From contig JADJRJ010000030.1 in the NCBI GenBank assembly GCA_016712265.1, positions 868,001 through 932,000 on the forward strand: a stretch of 64,000 nucleotides of DNA, given 5' to 3'. The stretch is from Gemmatimonadota bacterium. Its GTDB lineage: Bacteria; Gemmatimonadota; Gemmatimonadetes; Gemmatimonadales; Gemmatimonadaceae. Below are positions 13,712 to 25,299 of the stretch, in pieces (position 1 is the first letter of the stretch; every line of letters begins with the position of its first letter). A program made the translations under genes and the position numbers. The notes beneath the pieces are model-generated. The model was given only the letters and a program-made list of their open reading frames with translations, ran no database searches and was not told the origin of the DNA.

Positions 13712-15655
13712 GTGAACAACCCGGCGCCAGGCGCCGGCGCAGTCGATCGCACGGCCCGCGAGACCCTTGAGGGTCGCGGGCCGTTGCCTTTTGCGCGCGG
13801 AGCCCTCGAACGAATCCCCGTTCGCGTCGTCGACGAGCACGAGGACATCGCGCGCGACGTCGCGCAGCGGATTGCCGCTGTCATGCGCGAGCGCGCCGCC
13901 CAAGGACGGCCCTGCGTCCTTGGTCTCGCCACAGGGTCGACACCCATCGGTGTCTACCGTGAGCTGATGCGACTGCATCGGGACGAGGGACTGAGCTTTG
14001 CCCACGTGGTCTCGTTCAACCTGGACGAGTACCACCCGATGTCGCCGGACAGTGTGCACTCGTACCACCGGTACATGTGGGAGAATCTGTTTCACCACGT
14101 GGACATCCGACCCGAGAACGTCCACATCCCGTCAGGCACGGTGGACGACCTGGGGGTCGAGGCGCACTGCGCCGCATACGAGGCAGCCATACAGGCCGCG
14201 GGCGGGATTGACTTCCAGGTGCTCGGGATCGGGAAAACCGGGCACATCGGTTTCAACGAACCCGGATCCAGTGCGGAGAGCCGTACGCGCCTCGTCACCC
14301 TCGACCTGGTCACGCGCCGAGATGCGGCCGCGGACTTTTTTGGCGAGGCGAACGTCCCGCGTGAGGCGATCACCATGGGGATCGCGACCATCATGCAGGC
14401 CCGAGAAGTGGCGATCCTCGCGACGGGCGAACACAAGGCCAGCATCGTCCGTCGCGCCGTCGAGGGTGCGATCGACACGCAGGTGGCCGCTACGTACCTG
14501 CAGCAACACCCGAACTGCACCTTCTACGTGGATCGCGCAGCGGCCGCCGCGCTCACGCGGATCGCGACACCGTGGCTCGTCGGTCCGGTGGAGTGGACGC
14601 CGGCGCTGGTGGAGCGCGCCGTGGTGTGGCTCTCCCTCACGTGTGGGCGCGCGATCCTCAAGCTCACCTACCCTGACTACGCCGAGCATCGCCTGACGTC
14701 GCTCGTCCTGCGATACGGGTCGGCGGGGGCAGTCAACGGCGAGGTGTTCCAGCGCCTCGGGGCCAAGATCCACGGCCGCTCCAAGCTCCCGCGCGGCCAA
14801 AAGGTGCTGTGCTTCTCACCGCACCCCGACGACGACGTCATCTCGATGGGCGGGATCCTGCGGAAGCTGGTGCAGAACGAGAACGTGATCACCGTGGCGT
14901 ACATGACCAGCGGCAACATCGCCGTCTTTGATCATGACGTGCAGCGATATGTCGACTTCCTCGGGCGTCTGGCCGGCACGGGTCGCCTGAACGCGCGCGA
15001 GGTCACCACCCTCCGCGATCGGGTGCTCGCCTTCCTCGGCGCCAAGGCTCCCGGAGACGTGGACAGTACGGACGTGCAGGAGATCAAGCGGCTGATTCGG
15101 GAAGCAGAGGCCGTCAGCGGGATCGAGGCGTTAGGCCTCTCGGCGGCGAACGCCACCTTCCTGAACCTCCCCTTCTACCAGACGGGCAAGGTCCGCAAGG
15201 ACCCGATCGGAGCGACCGACGTACAGATTGTCGCCGACCTGCTGGATCGCGAGGCGCCGGACCACGTCTTTGTCGCCGGCGACCTATCGGATCCGCACGG
15301 GACGCACCGGATGTGCAAGGAGGCGATCGATCGCGCGCTGGCGACCCGACGTACCGCCCATCCCGGGCGCCCGTCGCCCACGGTGTGGCTCTATCGCGGG
15401 GCCTGGCAGGAGTGGCCCGTGACCGAGGCCAACTACCTCGTGCCGTTGTCGCAGGATGAACTGGACCTCAAGATCCAGGCGATCTTCCGGCACCAGTCAC
15501 AGAAGGACTCCGCCCCCTTCCCCGGCCAGGACGATCGGGAGTTCTGGCAACGCGTGGAAAGCCGGAACAAGGACACGGCGCGCATTGTCAACGACCTGGG
15601 CCTCGCCGAGTATTTCGCCATGGAGGCCTATGTCGTCACGCCGCCGACCGGCTGA
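13712..15655 (+). CDS. nagB: Glucosamine-6-phosphate deaminase fused to PIG-L/LmbE-type deacetylase
   Basis: A fusion of up to 647 aa. Residues about 35-270 are NagB: LGLATGSTPIGVYREL, the catalytic FNLDEY, and GIGKTGHIGFNEPGS. Residues about 360-600 are a PIG-L/LmbE domain with the zinc motif SPHPDDD and a second ligand region near GDLSDPHGTH. NagB converts glucosamine-6-phosphate to fructose-6-phosphate and ammonia; PIG-L enzymes de-N-acetylate amino sugars. Together they could replace NagA+NagB (inference). Related fusions are known from Bacteroidota. The GTG at 13712 lies before a terminator-like hairpin, so translation may start later, for example the TTG at 13784. A symporter and sugar kinase follow. 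Confidence 0.88.
   Translation: MNNPAPGAGAVDRTARETLEGRGPLPFARGALERIPVRVVDEHEDIARDVAQRIAAVMRERAAQGRPCVLGLATGSTPIGVYRELMRLHRDEGLSFAHVVSFNLDEYHPMSPDSVHSYHRYMWENLFHHVDIRPENVHIPSGTVDDLGVEAHCAAYEAAIQAAGGIDFQVLGIGKTGHIGFNEPGSSAESRTRLVTLDLVTRRDAAADFFGEANVPREAITMGIATIMQAREVAILATGEHKASIVRRAVEGAIDTQVAATYLQQHPNCTFYVDRAAAAALTRIATPWLVGPVEWTPALVERAVVWLSLTCGRAILKLTYPDYAEHRLTSLVLRYGSAGAVNGEVFQRLGAKIHGRSKLPRGQKVLCFSPHPDDDVISMGGILRKLVQNENVITVAYMTSGNIAVFDHDVQRYVDFLGRLAGTGRLNAREVTTLRDRVLAFLGAKAPGDVDSTDVQEIKRLIREAEAVSGIEALGLSAANATFLNLPFYQTGKVRKDPIGATDVQIVADLLDREAPDHVFVAGDLSDPHGTHRMCKEAIDRALATRRTAHPGRPSPTVWLYRGAWQEWPVTEANYLVPLSQDELDLKIQAIFRHQSQKDSAPFPGQDDREFWQRVESRNKDTARIVNDLGLAEYFAMEAYVVTPPTG
13751..13790 (+). terminator. 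Terminator-like hairpin after the Fe-S carrier gene
   Basis: ACGGCCCGCGA and TCGCGGGCCGT form a perfect 11-bp stem with an inner ACCC/GGGT helix and a TTGA loop. TGCCTTTT follows. It would terminate the upstream gene, yet it falls inside the longest frame of the NagB fusion. Confidence 0.65.
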
Positions 15656-15733
15656 CCGCACGGCTCGCGCGGCGGCCGCGCGGCGACGCGGCGTGGCCGT
15701 CCCATCCCATTCCCACTCCCGATTCCGTACACG

Positions 15734-17242
15734 ATGAGCCAGCAATTCACCCTGCTCGACCTTGTGGTGTTGGTGGCGTACATGGGGATCACGGTGTGGC
15801 TCGGCATCTGGCTGGGTCGCGGCCAGAAATCGGCGCGTGACTACTTCGTCGCCGACCGCGCCATTCCCTGGTGGGCGATCCTGTTTTCGGTGGTGGCGAC
15901 CGAGACCAGCGCCCTCACGTTCATCTCCATTCCCGGGTTGGCCTACCTGGGCGATTTCACCTTCCTCCAGGTCGCCTGCGGGTACCTGGTCGGTCGATTG
16001 GTGGTCTCGGCCGTGCTGCTGCCCCGCTACATGCACGGCGAACTCGTCACGGCCTATGCGCTGCTCGAGCGACGTTTCGGTATCGCGACGCGCCGGTTGG
16101 CGTCCATCACCTTCATGGTGACGCGCGCGCTCGGCGACTCGGTGCGTGTGTTTGCCACCGCGATCCCGGTGGGCCTCATCATGGGCCCGGTGCTCCCTCC
16201 CCATCTGGTGGGGCCCGTCTCGATCCTGATCCTTGGCGCGCTCACGCTGCTCTATACCTACCACGGCGGGATGCGCGCCGTGGTGTGGACCGACGTCATG
16301 CAGACGGGGGTCTATGTGTTAGGCGGTGTGGCCGCGTTGTGGCTCCTGGGCCAGGGGGTCGACGGCGGATGGACGGCGATCCTGGCCCGGGCGGGCGAGG
16401 CCGGCAAGTTGCGTGTTCTGGACACCGCCCTGGTCATCGACCGGCCGCACACGTTGTGGGCCGGGCTAATCGGCGGGGCGTTCCTGGCCATGGCGTCGCA
16501 CGGCGCCGACCAGCTCATCGTGCAGCGCCTGCTGGCCGCGAATTCGTTGCGCGATGCCCGCCGCTCGCTGATCGGCTCCGGGATCGCGGTGATCATCCAG
16601 TTCGCCATGTTCCTGTTCATCGGCGTTGGGCTCTGGGCGTTTTATGAGGCCCGACAGTTCCCCAAGCCGGATGAGATTTTCCCGACCTTCATCATCGAGG
16701 TCATGCCGCCCGGGATAACGGGGCTCGTCGTCGCGGCGATCCTGGCGGCGGCCATGAGTACCGTCTCGGGAAGCATCAACTCGTTGGCGGCAGCGACCAC
16801 GCACGACATCTACCTCCCGCTGACCGGTCGCAGTGCGGACGATCCTGGCGTGCTCCGTGTCGGCAAGCGGTTCACCCTCGGGTGGGCGGTGATCCTCGTT
16901 GGGGGTGCCCTGCTCTACAAGGCACAGGGAACCCCAGTCGTCGTCATTGCGCTGTCCATCGCGTCGTTCACCTATGGCGGCCTGCTCGGGGGCTTTTTCC
17001 TGGGCATCTGGTGGCCGCGCGCGCAACAGCGCGATGCCATCACGGGGATGTCGGTGGGGATCGCGTGCATGGCCATCGTGGTCTTCGCAAAACAGCTGGG
17101 GGCCGCTTATCCTTCGCTCGCTTCCAGCCTGGGGCCGTTCGCGCGCATCGCGTGGCCCTGGTATGTCCTCATCGGCACTTCCATCACGGTCCTCGTTGGC
17201 ATGATCAGTTCGTTGACGCACGCGCCAGGTCGGCGCCCATGA
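15734..17242 (+). CDS. Sodium:solute symporter (SSS family)
   Basis: A 502-aa membrane protein with about 13 hydrophobic helices. It has the LeuT-fold features of SSS transporters, for example the WLGRGQKSARDYFVADR loop, ATETSALTFISIPG early on, and the LAAAMSTVSGSINSLA sodium-site helix in the middle. It would import a small solute with sodium across the inner membrane. The neighbouring NagB fusion and GlcNAc-type kinase point to an amino sugar or anhydro-muropeptide sugar (inference). It overlaps the kinase by 4 bases. One Leu-Gly is encoded TTA-GGC (16319-16324). Confidence 0.88.
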   Translation: MSQQFTLLDLVVLVAYMGITVWLGIWLGRGQKSARDYFVADRAIPWWAILFSVVATETSALTFISIPGLAYLGDFTFLQVACGYLVGRLVVSAVLLPRYMHGELVTAYALLERRFGIATRRLASITFMVTRALGDSVRVFATAIPVGLIMGPVLPPHLVGPVSILILGALTLLYTYHGGMRAVVWTDVMQTGVYVLGGVAALWLLGQGVDGGWTAILARAGEAGKLRVLDTALVIDRPHTLWAGLIGGAFLAMASHGADQLIVQRLLAANSLRDARRSLIGSGIAVIIQFAMFLFIGVGLWAFYEARQFPKPDEIFPTFIIEVMPPGITGLVVAAILAAAMSTVSGSINSLAAATTHDIYLPLTGRSADDPGVLRVGKRFTLGWAVILVGGALLYKAQGTPVVVIALSIASFTYGGLLGGFFLGIWWPRAQQRDAITGMSVGIACMAIVVFAKQLGAAYPSLASSLGPFARIAWPWYVLIGTSITVLVGMISSLTHAPGRRP

Positions 17243-18174
17243 GCATGTTTGTCGTCGGTGTGGATGGGGGTGGCAGCCACACGCGCGTTTCGGTGGCGGA
17301 CGAGGCGGGACACGTCCTCGGCGCGGCCGAGGGCCCGGGGAGCGCGGTTCGCCCCGGGGCAGCGGCCAGCTCCGCGGAAGTCATCGCCGGGGTCGTCCGC
17401 GAGGCGCTGGACAAAGCGGGACAGCAGCCGGCTGTGCCCCGCGTACTTTGCGCCGGGGTCGCGGGGGTGGGCCGGGAGCCGGAGCGAGAGGCCCTCACCC
17501 AAGCACTGGCGGCGCTTGGGCTGGCCGAACAGGTTGTGGTCTTCTCTGATGCCTTGATCGGCCTCGAGGACGCTTTCGGAACGGGGGCTGGCATTCTCGT
17601 GACGGCCGGCACCGGATCAATTGCGTGGGGGCGTGGTCCCACCGGCGCAACGGCGCGCTGTGGCGGCTGGGGCCCCGTGTGCGGCGATGAGGGAAGCGGT
17701 GTGTGGCTCGGACGTCGTGCCCTCAGCGTGGTGACGGCGGCCTACGACGGTCGCGAGATGGAGACGGCGCTCACCGGAGCGATCCTCACCGCCACGGAGT
17801 GCGGCGACGTATCGGAACTGGTTCCCTGGGCCGCCCATGCGGCGGCCGCAGACCTCGCCGGGTTGGCGCGTGTGGTGCTGCAAGTCGCCCAGGGAGGCGA
17901 CCTGCGCGCCAACTCCCTCGTGAGCCTCGCGGTCGAGGAGCTGCTGTTGCACGCCCGCACCCTGGCGCGTCAGTTGTTCGTCGACGAACGCGTGGCGATC
18001 CCGATGGCGTTAGGCGGTGGGCTGATGACTCGCGGTTCCCTGCTCCGCAAGCGGATGTATGCGCGTCTCAAGACCGCCCTCCCGGGTGCCGCGCTGCGGG
18101 ATGACGAAGTCGTCCCGGTGCGCGGCGCGGTGGCAGCCGCCCTCCGCGCCGGACGAGCCTCACCGACGACCTAG
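17239..18174 (+). CDS. BadF/BadG/BcrA/BcrD-type ATPase, probable N-acetylglucosamine kinase
   Basis: A 311-aa ASKHA-fold kinase. The N-terminal phosphate-1 motif is GVDGGGSHTR, an adenosine/phosphate-2 region is in ILVTAGTGSIAWG, and a GDEGSG motif is at about residue 153. These proteins phosphorylate N-acetylglucosamine or related sugars with ATP. It starts at an ATGA overlap with the symporter, so uptake and phosphorylation are coupled, and its product would suit the upstream deacetylase/deaminase fusion. Specificity (GlcNAc, glucosamine or another amino sugar) is inference. A Leu-Gly is encoded TTA-GGC at 18008-18015. Confidence 0.85.
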   Translation: MSMFVVGVDGGGSHTRVSVADEAGHVLGAAEGPGSAVRPGAAASSAEVIAGVVREALDKAGQQPAVPRVLCAGVAGVGREPEREALTQALAALGLAEQVVVFSDALIGLEDAFGTGAGILVTAGTGSIAWGRGPTGATARCGGWGPVCGDEGSGVWLGRRALSVVTAAYDGREMETALTGAILTATECGDVSELVPWAAHAAAADLAGLARVVLQVAQGGDLRANSLVSLAVEELLLHARTLARQLFVDERVAIPMALGGGLMTRGSLLRKRMYARLKTALPGAALRDDEVVPVRGAVAAALRAGRASPTT

Positions 18175-18182
18175 TCCCCTCC

Positions 18183-18839
18183 ATGGAATTTCTGCAGACC
18201 GCCATCGACTACGTCCTGCACCTCGACACACACCTGGCGGCACTGGTCGCGTGGGCGGGGCCATGGACGTACGTCGTGCTGGCCCTGATCATCTTCGCCG
18301 AGACCGGCCTCGTGGTGACGCCGTTCCTCCCGGGCGATTCCCTGCTCTTTGCCACCGGCGCCCTGGCCGCCGCGACCGGCACCATGAACGTCTGGTTGCT
18401 GCTCGGCCTGCTGATCGTGTGCGCCATCGCCGGTGACGCCGTCAACTACTGGACCGGGACGATCTTTGGAAGTCGGGCGGCCGCTGGCAAGCTGCCGTTC
18501 GTGAAGAAGGCGCATATCGACCAGACCCACGAATTCTTCACGCGCCACGGCGGCAAGACGATCTTCCTCGCGCGCTTTGTCCCGATCATCCGCACGTTTG
18601 CACCGTTTGTCGCCGGCGCGGGCACGATGTCATACGCACGCTTCGCGATGTGGAACGTGACCGGCGGCATCACCTGGGTCTCGTCGATGCTGCTGTCCGG
18701 CTACTTCTTCGGGAACCTGCCGATCGTGAAGGACAACTTCTCGCTGGTGATCCTCGGCATCATCATCGTGTCGATCATTCCCGGGATTGTCGCCATCCTC
18801 CAGGAGCGCGCGCGCGTCAAAGCGGGAACTCCATCATGA
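18183..18839 (+). CDS. DedA-family membrane protein
   Basis: A 218-aa polytopic membrane protein. It has the DedA/VTT signature ETGLVVTPFLPGDSLLF near residue 41 and the F-ARF-P-xRTFAPFVAG block near 125-142. DedA proteins are implicated in membrane homeostasis and undecaprenyl-phosphate or lipid flipping. It follows the sugar kinase by 8 bases and may be co-transcribed. The 3' end overlaps the convergent GNAT gene by 23 bases, leaving no room for a terminator between them. Confidence 0.9.
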   Translation: MEFLQTAIDYVLHLDTHLAALVAWAGPWTYVVLALIIFAETGLVVTPFLPGDSLLFATGALAAATGTMNVWLLLGLLIVCAIAGDAVNYWTGTIFGSRAAAGKLPFVKKAHIDQTHEFFTRHGGKTIFLARFVPIIRTFAPFVAGAGTMSYARFAMWNVTGGITWVSSMLLSGYFFGNLPIVKDNFSLVILGIIIVSIIPGIVAILQERARVKAGTPS

Positions 18840-19785
18840 CGTCCCCGCGCTGATACCCCGTCGCCCCGGGGAACGGCACACGCCGGAACCCGGTGCGCTC
18901 GTAGAGCCGCAGGGCATCACGCAACACCTCGTCCGACAGCAGGTAGAGTCGAGTCGCCTGCTGTGCGCGCGCAAATTCGATCACGGACCGCACCAGCCAC
19001 TCCCCGAATCCGCGGCCGCGCCACGCCGGATCGACGGCCATCTTGGACAGTTCGTAGACTCCCGGGCCGTGTCGCATCACCGCGCACGAGCCGACCAGCT
19101 GCGCGCCGACCCGGATGAAGAAGATCTCCCCGCCCGGAGCGATCACCTGCCCCTGGACGTCGCGGAAGACCGCTTCATCCTTCGGCTCTACGCGAAAGAA
19201 CTCCTCCAACCATGCGCGATTGAGGCGCTCGAAGGCCTCTGCATAACCACGCCGAAAGGTCTCGAGGACCGGCGCCTGCTCTTCCCCGTCCAGCTCCAAC
19301 TCGAAATAGCGTCCTCCGGGAAGGTGCACCGCGCCGTAGGGTGCCCGTTCGACAAACCCATGCCGGCGGTACTGTCGCACGGCTGAGTGCATGAAGGGCA
19401 AGGTGTCGAGGCGGAGTCGCACCATCCCCATCCGTCGGGCCTCATCGAGGACGGCTTCGAGCAGCCGGTTCCCAAGGGACATGCCGCGATACCCAGGGGC
19501 CACGAACAGCCGCTTCAACTCGCCCACCCCAGGCTCGAGGGTCCGCAACGACGCGGTGCCGCCCGCGAGCCCATTCACGAGCGCCACGAACAGCCGTCCG
19601 TCCGGCGGCGCGAAGTCACCGGGGAAATGCTCGATCTCGCCGGCAAACCCCTGGGCATCCAGTGCCGTCTCGTACCCGGGAAACCCGCGAACCCATTCCC
19701 CATACGCAAGCACGAGGGCACGAGCGTCGTCGAGCAACGCGCCGTCAGTGACCGCGAGGATCTCGACTTCCTCGGCCTCGTGCAT
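18817..19785 (-). CDS. Tandem GNAT-family N-acetyltransferase (two domains)
   Basis: A 322-aa protein with two GNAT domains. The first has its acetyl-CoA loop in LFVAPGYRGMSLGNRLL (about residues 91-108). The second has MAVDPAWRGRGFGEWLV (about 248-265). The joining region is acidic and helical. GNAT enzymes acetylate amines on small molecules or proteins; the substrates here are unknown. The fusion suggests either one active and one structural domain or two activities. It precedes no close downstream gene on its strand and overlaps the convergent dedA end. Confidence 0.85.
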   Translation of the reverse strand: MHEAEEVEILAVTDGALLDDARALVLAYGEWVRGFPGYETALDAQGFAGEIEHFPGDFAPPDGRLFVALVNGLAGGTASLRTLEPGVGELKRLFVAPGYRGMSLGNRLLEAVLDEARRMGMVRLRLDTLPFMHSAVRQYRRHGFVERAPYGAVHLPGGRYFELELDGEEQAPVLETFRRGYAEAFERLNRAWLEEFFRVEPKDEAVFRDVQGQVIAPGGEIFFIRVGAQLVGSCAVMRHGPGVYELSKMAVDPAWRGRGFGEWLVRSVIEFARAQQATRLYLLSDEVLRDALRLYERTGFRRVPFPGATGYQRGDVMMEFPL

Positions 19786-19799
19786 GGCGGGCCCCCTGC

Positions 19800-21359
19800 T
19801 TACGGAAGCTTGTCCACGACCACCCGCCGACCGGTGCGCAGCACCGAGTGTCGGTAGCCGTAGAGGAAGTACACCACGAGCCCGACCGCGAGCCAGATCC
19901 CGAAACGGATCCAGGTCACTCTCGGCAACTGCATCATCAGGTACAGGCAGGCGGCCACCGAGATCAGCGGTGTGAACGGCGCCCCCGGAACGCGGAACGG
20001 CCGGTGGCGATCTGGCTCCCGGATGCGCAGGACGATGACACCGATCGACACCAGCACGAACGCGAACAGGGTGCCGATGTTCGTGAGGTCGACCACCTCC
20101 GCGATGTTCGCGAAGGCGGCGAACGTCGCCACGAAGGTGCCCGTGATGATCGTCCCGACCCAGGGCGTCCGGAAGCGCGGGTGCACCTTGGCCATGAGCG
20201 GCGGCAGCAACCCATCCCGCGCCATCGAGAAGAAGATGCGCGGTTGGCCCATCTGGAAGACCAGCAGCACGGATCCCATCGCGATGACGGCACCAAGGGC
20301 GATGATGAACCGTGACGCGTTAAGCAACACCGGCGGGCCGTTCGCGAACTGGAGCGCGGTGATCATGGGCTCCGGCGTCCCGAGCTGCTTCCACGGCGCC
20401 ATCCCCGTGAGCACAGCCGAGAGGATGATGTAAAGCACCGTGCAGATGATAAGCGACATGATGATCCCGAACGGCATGTCGCGGGCCGGGTTCTCCGCCT
20501 CCTCTGCTGCCGTGGACACCGCGTCGAACCCGATGTAAGCGAAAAAGATGATCGCCGCTGCCGCGGAGACGCCGGCGAACCCGTTCGGGGCGAATCCACC
20601 GTCGACCGGGTTGGTCCAGTTGGAGGGGTTGATCAGGAAGGTGCCCACCGCGATGAAGAACAGGATGATCCCGACCTTGAGGATCACCATCGCGTTATTG
20701 AAGTTCGCCGACTCACGGACGCCACGGACGAGGATGATCGTCATCGTGAACACGACCAGGGCCGCAGGCAGGTTCACGATCAGCGGCAGGCTGCCAAGAT
20801 GCGGCGCACCGGTCCAGGCAGAGGCCAGGAATTGCGTGGGGGCATCCGTCGCCCCGGCCGCCACGGCGTTGAACGCATCGTGTGCGCTGCGATAGTCCGT
20901 GCTCAGCCACGCCGGCATACTCAGGCCGAGGTGGGATATCAGCTCGCGGAAGTGCCCCGACCAGCCGATGGCGACGCCGATATTTCCCACCGCGTATTCG
21001 ACAATCAGGTCCCACCCGATGATCCAGGCGACGAATTCGCCTAACGAAGCATACGAGTACGTGTACGCCGACCCGGCGATCGGGACCATCGCCGCGAACT
21101 CGGCGTAACACAACGCGGCGAACCCGCACGCCACCGCGGTGAGCAGGAAGGAGAAGATGATCGCTGGCCCCGCTCCGGGCCGAGCCGCGTCCCCCACGAT
21201 GGCCGTGCCGGTCGTGGCAAAGATGCCGGCACCAATGGTGGCGCCCACGCCAAGCGCCGTCAGGTGCCACTTGGTGAGAGAGCGCTTGAGCCCAGTACCG
21301 TGGGTGACGTCGGCTTCACAGTCGGCGACGGACTTTCGCGCGAAGATGGAATGAGCCAA
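19800..21359 (-). CDS. APC-family amino acid permease (cationic amino acid transporter-like)
   Basis: A 519-aa protein with about 12-14 hydrophobic helices. It has the APC signature GVGATIGAGIFATTG near residue 38, CYAEFAAMVPIAGSAYTYSY, and FFAYIGFDAVSTAAEEAENP in the middle. This matches the YfnA/CAT group of amino acid permeases in the inner membrane. Substrate preference cannot be read. It is 14 bases upstream of the GNAT gene on the same strand and probably shares its transcript. A Leu-Gly is encoded TTA-GGC at 21039-21046. Confidence 0.9.
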   Translation of the reverse strand: MAHSIFARKSVADCEADVTHGTGLKRSLTKWHLTALGVGATIGAGIFATTGTAIVGDAARPGAGPAIIFSFLLTAVACGFAALCYAEFAAMVPIAGSAYTYSYASLGEFVAWIIGWDLIVEYAVGNIGVAIGWSGHFRELISHLGLSMPAWLSTDYRSAHDAFNAVAAGATDAPTQFLASAWTGAPHLGSLPLIVNLPAALVVFTMTIILVRGVRESANFNNAMVILKVGIILFFIAVGTFLINPSNWTNPVDGGFAPNGFAGVSAAAAIIFFAYIGFDAVSTAAEEAENPARDMPFGIIMSLIICTVLYIILSAVLTGMAPWKQLGTPEPMITALQFANGPPVLLNASRFIIALGAVIAMGSVLLVFQMGQPRIFFSMARDGLLPPLMAKVHPRFRTPWVGTIITGTFVATFAAFANIAEVVDLTNIGTLFAFVLVSIGVIVLRIREPDRHRPFRVPGAPFTPLISVAACLYLMMQLPRVTWIRFGIWLAVGLVVYFLYGYRHSVLRTGRRVVVDKLP

Positions 21360-21460
21360 GGGGAATCAGGTGAGGGGAGCGGCAGACGACAGACGCGAGC
21401 GTACCCTTGCCGGCGAGGGAGCGCAAGACGCAACCGAGGCGATGGGACGAAATGCAGGAC

Positions 21461-21489
21461 GCCGGGCCCTCGACCTTCGAGAGCCCGGC
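21461..21489 (-). terminator. Hairpin downstream of the membrane pyrophosphatase gene
   Basis: GCCGGGC and GCCCGGC form a 7-bp stem extended by three pairs past one mismatch. It lies about 30 bases after the hppA stop. The U-tract is poor. Confidence 0.45.
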
Positions 21490-21517
21490 GCCTGGTGCTA
21501 CGGTGCAGCGTCAGCGA

Positions 21518-24070
<2,553 letters not shown>

Positions 24071-24282
24071 TACACGTTCTCCAGGCAGGGAATTGGGGGC
24101 CTGGGTCGCGCGAACGACACTCGACAGACGCGACCCCGCATACGCAGCGAGCGGGCAGTGGGGCCGCCCGCTCGTCATGCCTGGGACTGCACTCCCTCAC
24201 CTGTGCGAGAAAGGGCTGAGCCCGGGCGGCGAAAAGATACTCGCCACGCCCGTGACTGGCCAGACACAAGCGGGAATTGGAC

Positions 24283-25176
24283 TTACGTGCGGGGCGCCTC
24301 GGCCGTCACGATGGCCGTATCCAGCACCGCGCGGCCATTCCCCCGCACCGCGGGACGAAATCGGATCTCGGAGAGCATCTCCCGGACTCGTCGATTGTAC
24401 CCACCGTCGTTCGAGGGATTGAAGGCGAGCAACCGGGCGTTGCCCAGCGTATCCACCTCGAAGTAGGCAACCATCTTGTACGGCCGGACTTTTCCAGGGA
24501 CGGGTAGTGGCAGGATGGGGAGGGCCACCACGGTCGGTGGAAAAACCTCGTCGTCGTCGTTGCCATTGCCAGTGCCTGAACCGGTGCCTGACCCACGGCC
24601 CGTGCCCACACCGGAGCCAACGCCCCCGCCGGACCCTGGACCGGTCCCCGCGGTGCCATCCTTCCCAGTGCCGCCTCCCGTACCCGGCTGCACACTCGCG
24701 GACTGCGAAGCCGTCCCCTTTGAGGTGTCGGCTGCGACCGGCGGTGGCGGTGCAGCCGGCTGCGGCTCCGGCTCCGGCTTCGGAGGCTCAGGCGGCGGAA
24801 CCTCCGGCTTCGGGACTTCCACCGGGAGGGGTTGAACCGTTGCTGCGGCCGGCGGCTCCGGAATGGAGAAGTAGCGCAGCGACTCCCGGGTCGGCTCGCC
24901 GCCTGTGCCGCGGTTTCCCCCGCCGCCGCCACCGGCCCGTCCATCACCCCGCGGCCCCTGCTGCTGGGTGGCATTGATCGACTCGGCGAGCCAAAGAGGC
25001 GGCGCGATGACGAGGACGATCAGCAGAATGTGGAGGGCGAGAGACGCAACGGTCGCCTCACGGCGGTTCCGCTCGCGGTCCGGAATGCCGAGCGGAGGCC
25101 GATACGACCGGCGCCCCGGTTGAGGGTCGCTGGGCGGGGTCGGATCAGGGACGAAGGTGGATCGCCGAAGAGTCAC
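24283..25176 (-). CDS. TonB-like protein with Pro-rich and Gly-rich linker
   Basis: A 297-aa protein. It has a basic cytoplasmic N-terminus, one transmembrane helix (LALHILLIVLVIAPPLWLAE, about residues 46-65), a Gly-rich then Pro/Glu/Lys-rich periplasmic spacer (PKPEVPPPEPPKPEPEPQP) and Ser/Gly repeats. The C-terminal domain (about 225-297) fits the TonB/TolA C-terminal fold. Such proteins carry energy from ExbB/ExbD to outer-membrane receptors. It lies downstream of the TonB-ExbBD operon but behind a strong terminator, so it is probably a separately expressed second TonB. Confidence 0.75.
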   Translation of the reverse strand: MTLRRSTFVPDPTPPSDPQPGRRSYRPPLGIPDRERNRREATVASLALHILLIVLVIAPPLWLAESINATQQQGPRGDGRAGGGGGGNRGTGGEPTRESLRYFSIPEPPAAATVQPLPVEVPKPEVPPPEPPKPEPEPQPAAPPPPVAADTSKGTASQSASVQPGTGGGTGKDGTAGTGPGSGGGVGSGVGTGRGSGTGSGTGNGNDDDEVFPPTVVALPILPLPVPGKVRPYKMVAYFEVDTLGNARLLAFNPSNDGGYNRRVREMLSEIRFRPAVRGNGRAVLDTAIVTAEAPRT

Positions 25177-25200
25177 GGGCGCGGCTGAGTCATGCGCAAA

Positions 25201-25206
25201 GTTATA
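25201..25206 (-). promoter_or_regulatory. Putative -10 element for the second TonB-like gene
   Basis: The minus strand reads TATAAC 25 bases before the ATG at 25176, just after the terminator of the exbD operon. No clear -35 hexamer is seen at the expected spacing. Confidence 0.4.
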
Positions 25207-25238
25207 CGACCCTGAAGGGGAAAGGGTTCATGGCACGA

Positions 25239-25280
25239 AAAGCCAACGGCGGCCCCCGAACCGGGGCCGCCGTTGGCTTT
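25239..25280 (-). terminator. Perfect 18-bp terminator hairpin after exbD
   Basis: AAAGCCAACGGCGGCCCC pairs perfectly with its inverted copy around a 6-base loop. On the minus strand it ends in TTTT. It closes the TonB-ExbB-ExbD-ExbD transcript 20 bases past the last stop. The A/T ends would let it act in both directions. Confidence 0.9.
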
Positions 25281-25299
25281 GAACCGGACGCGCCGTCCC

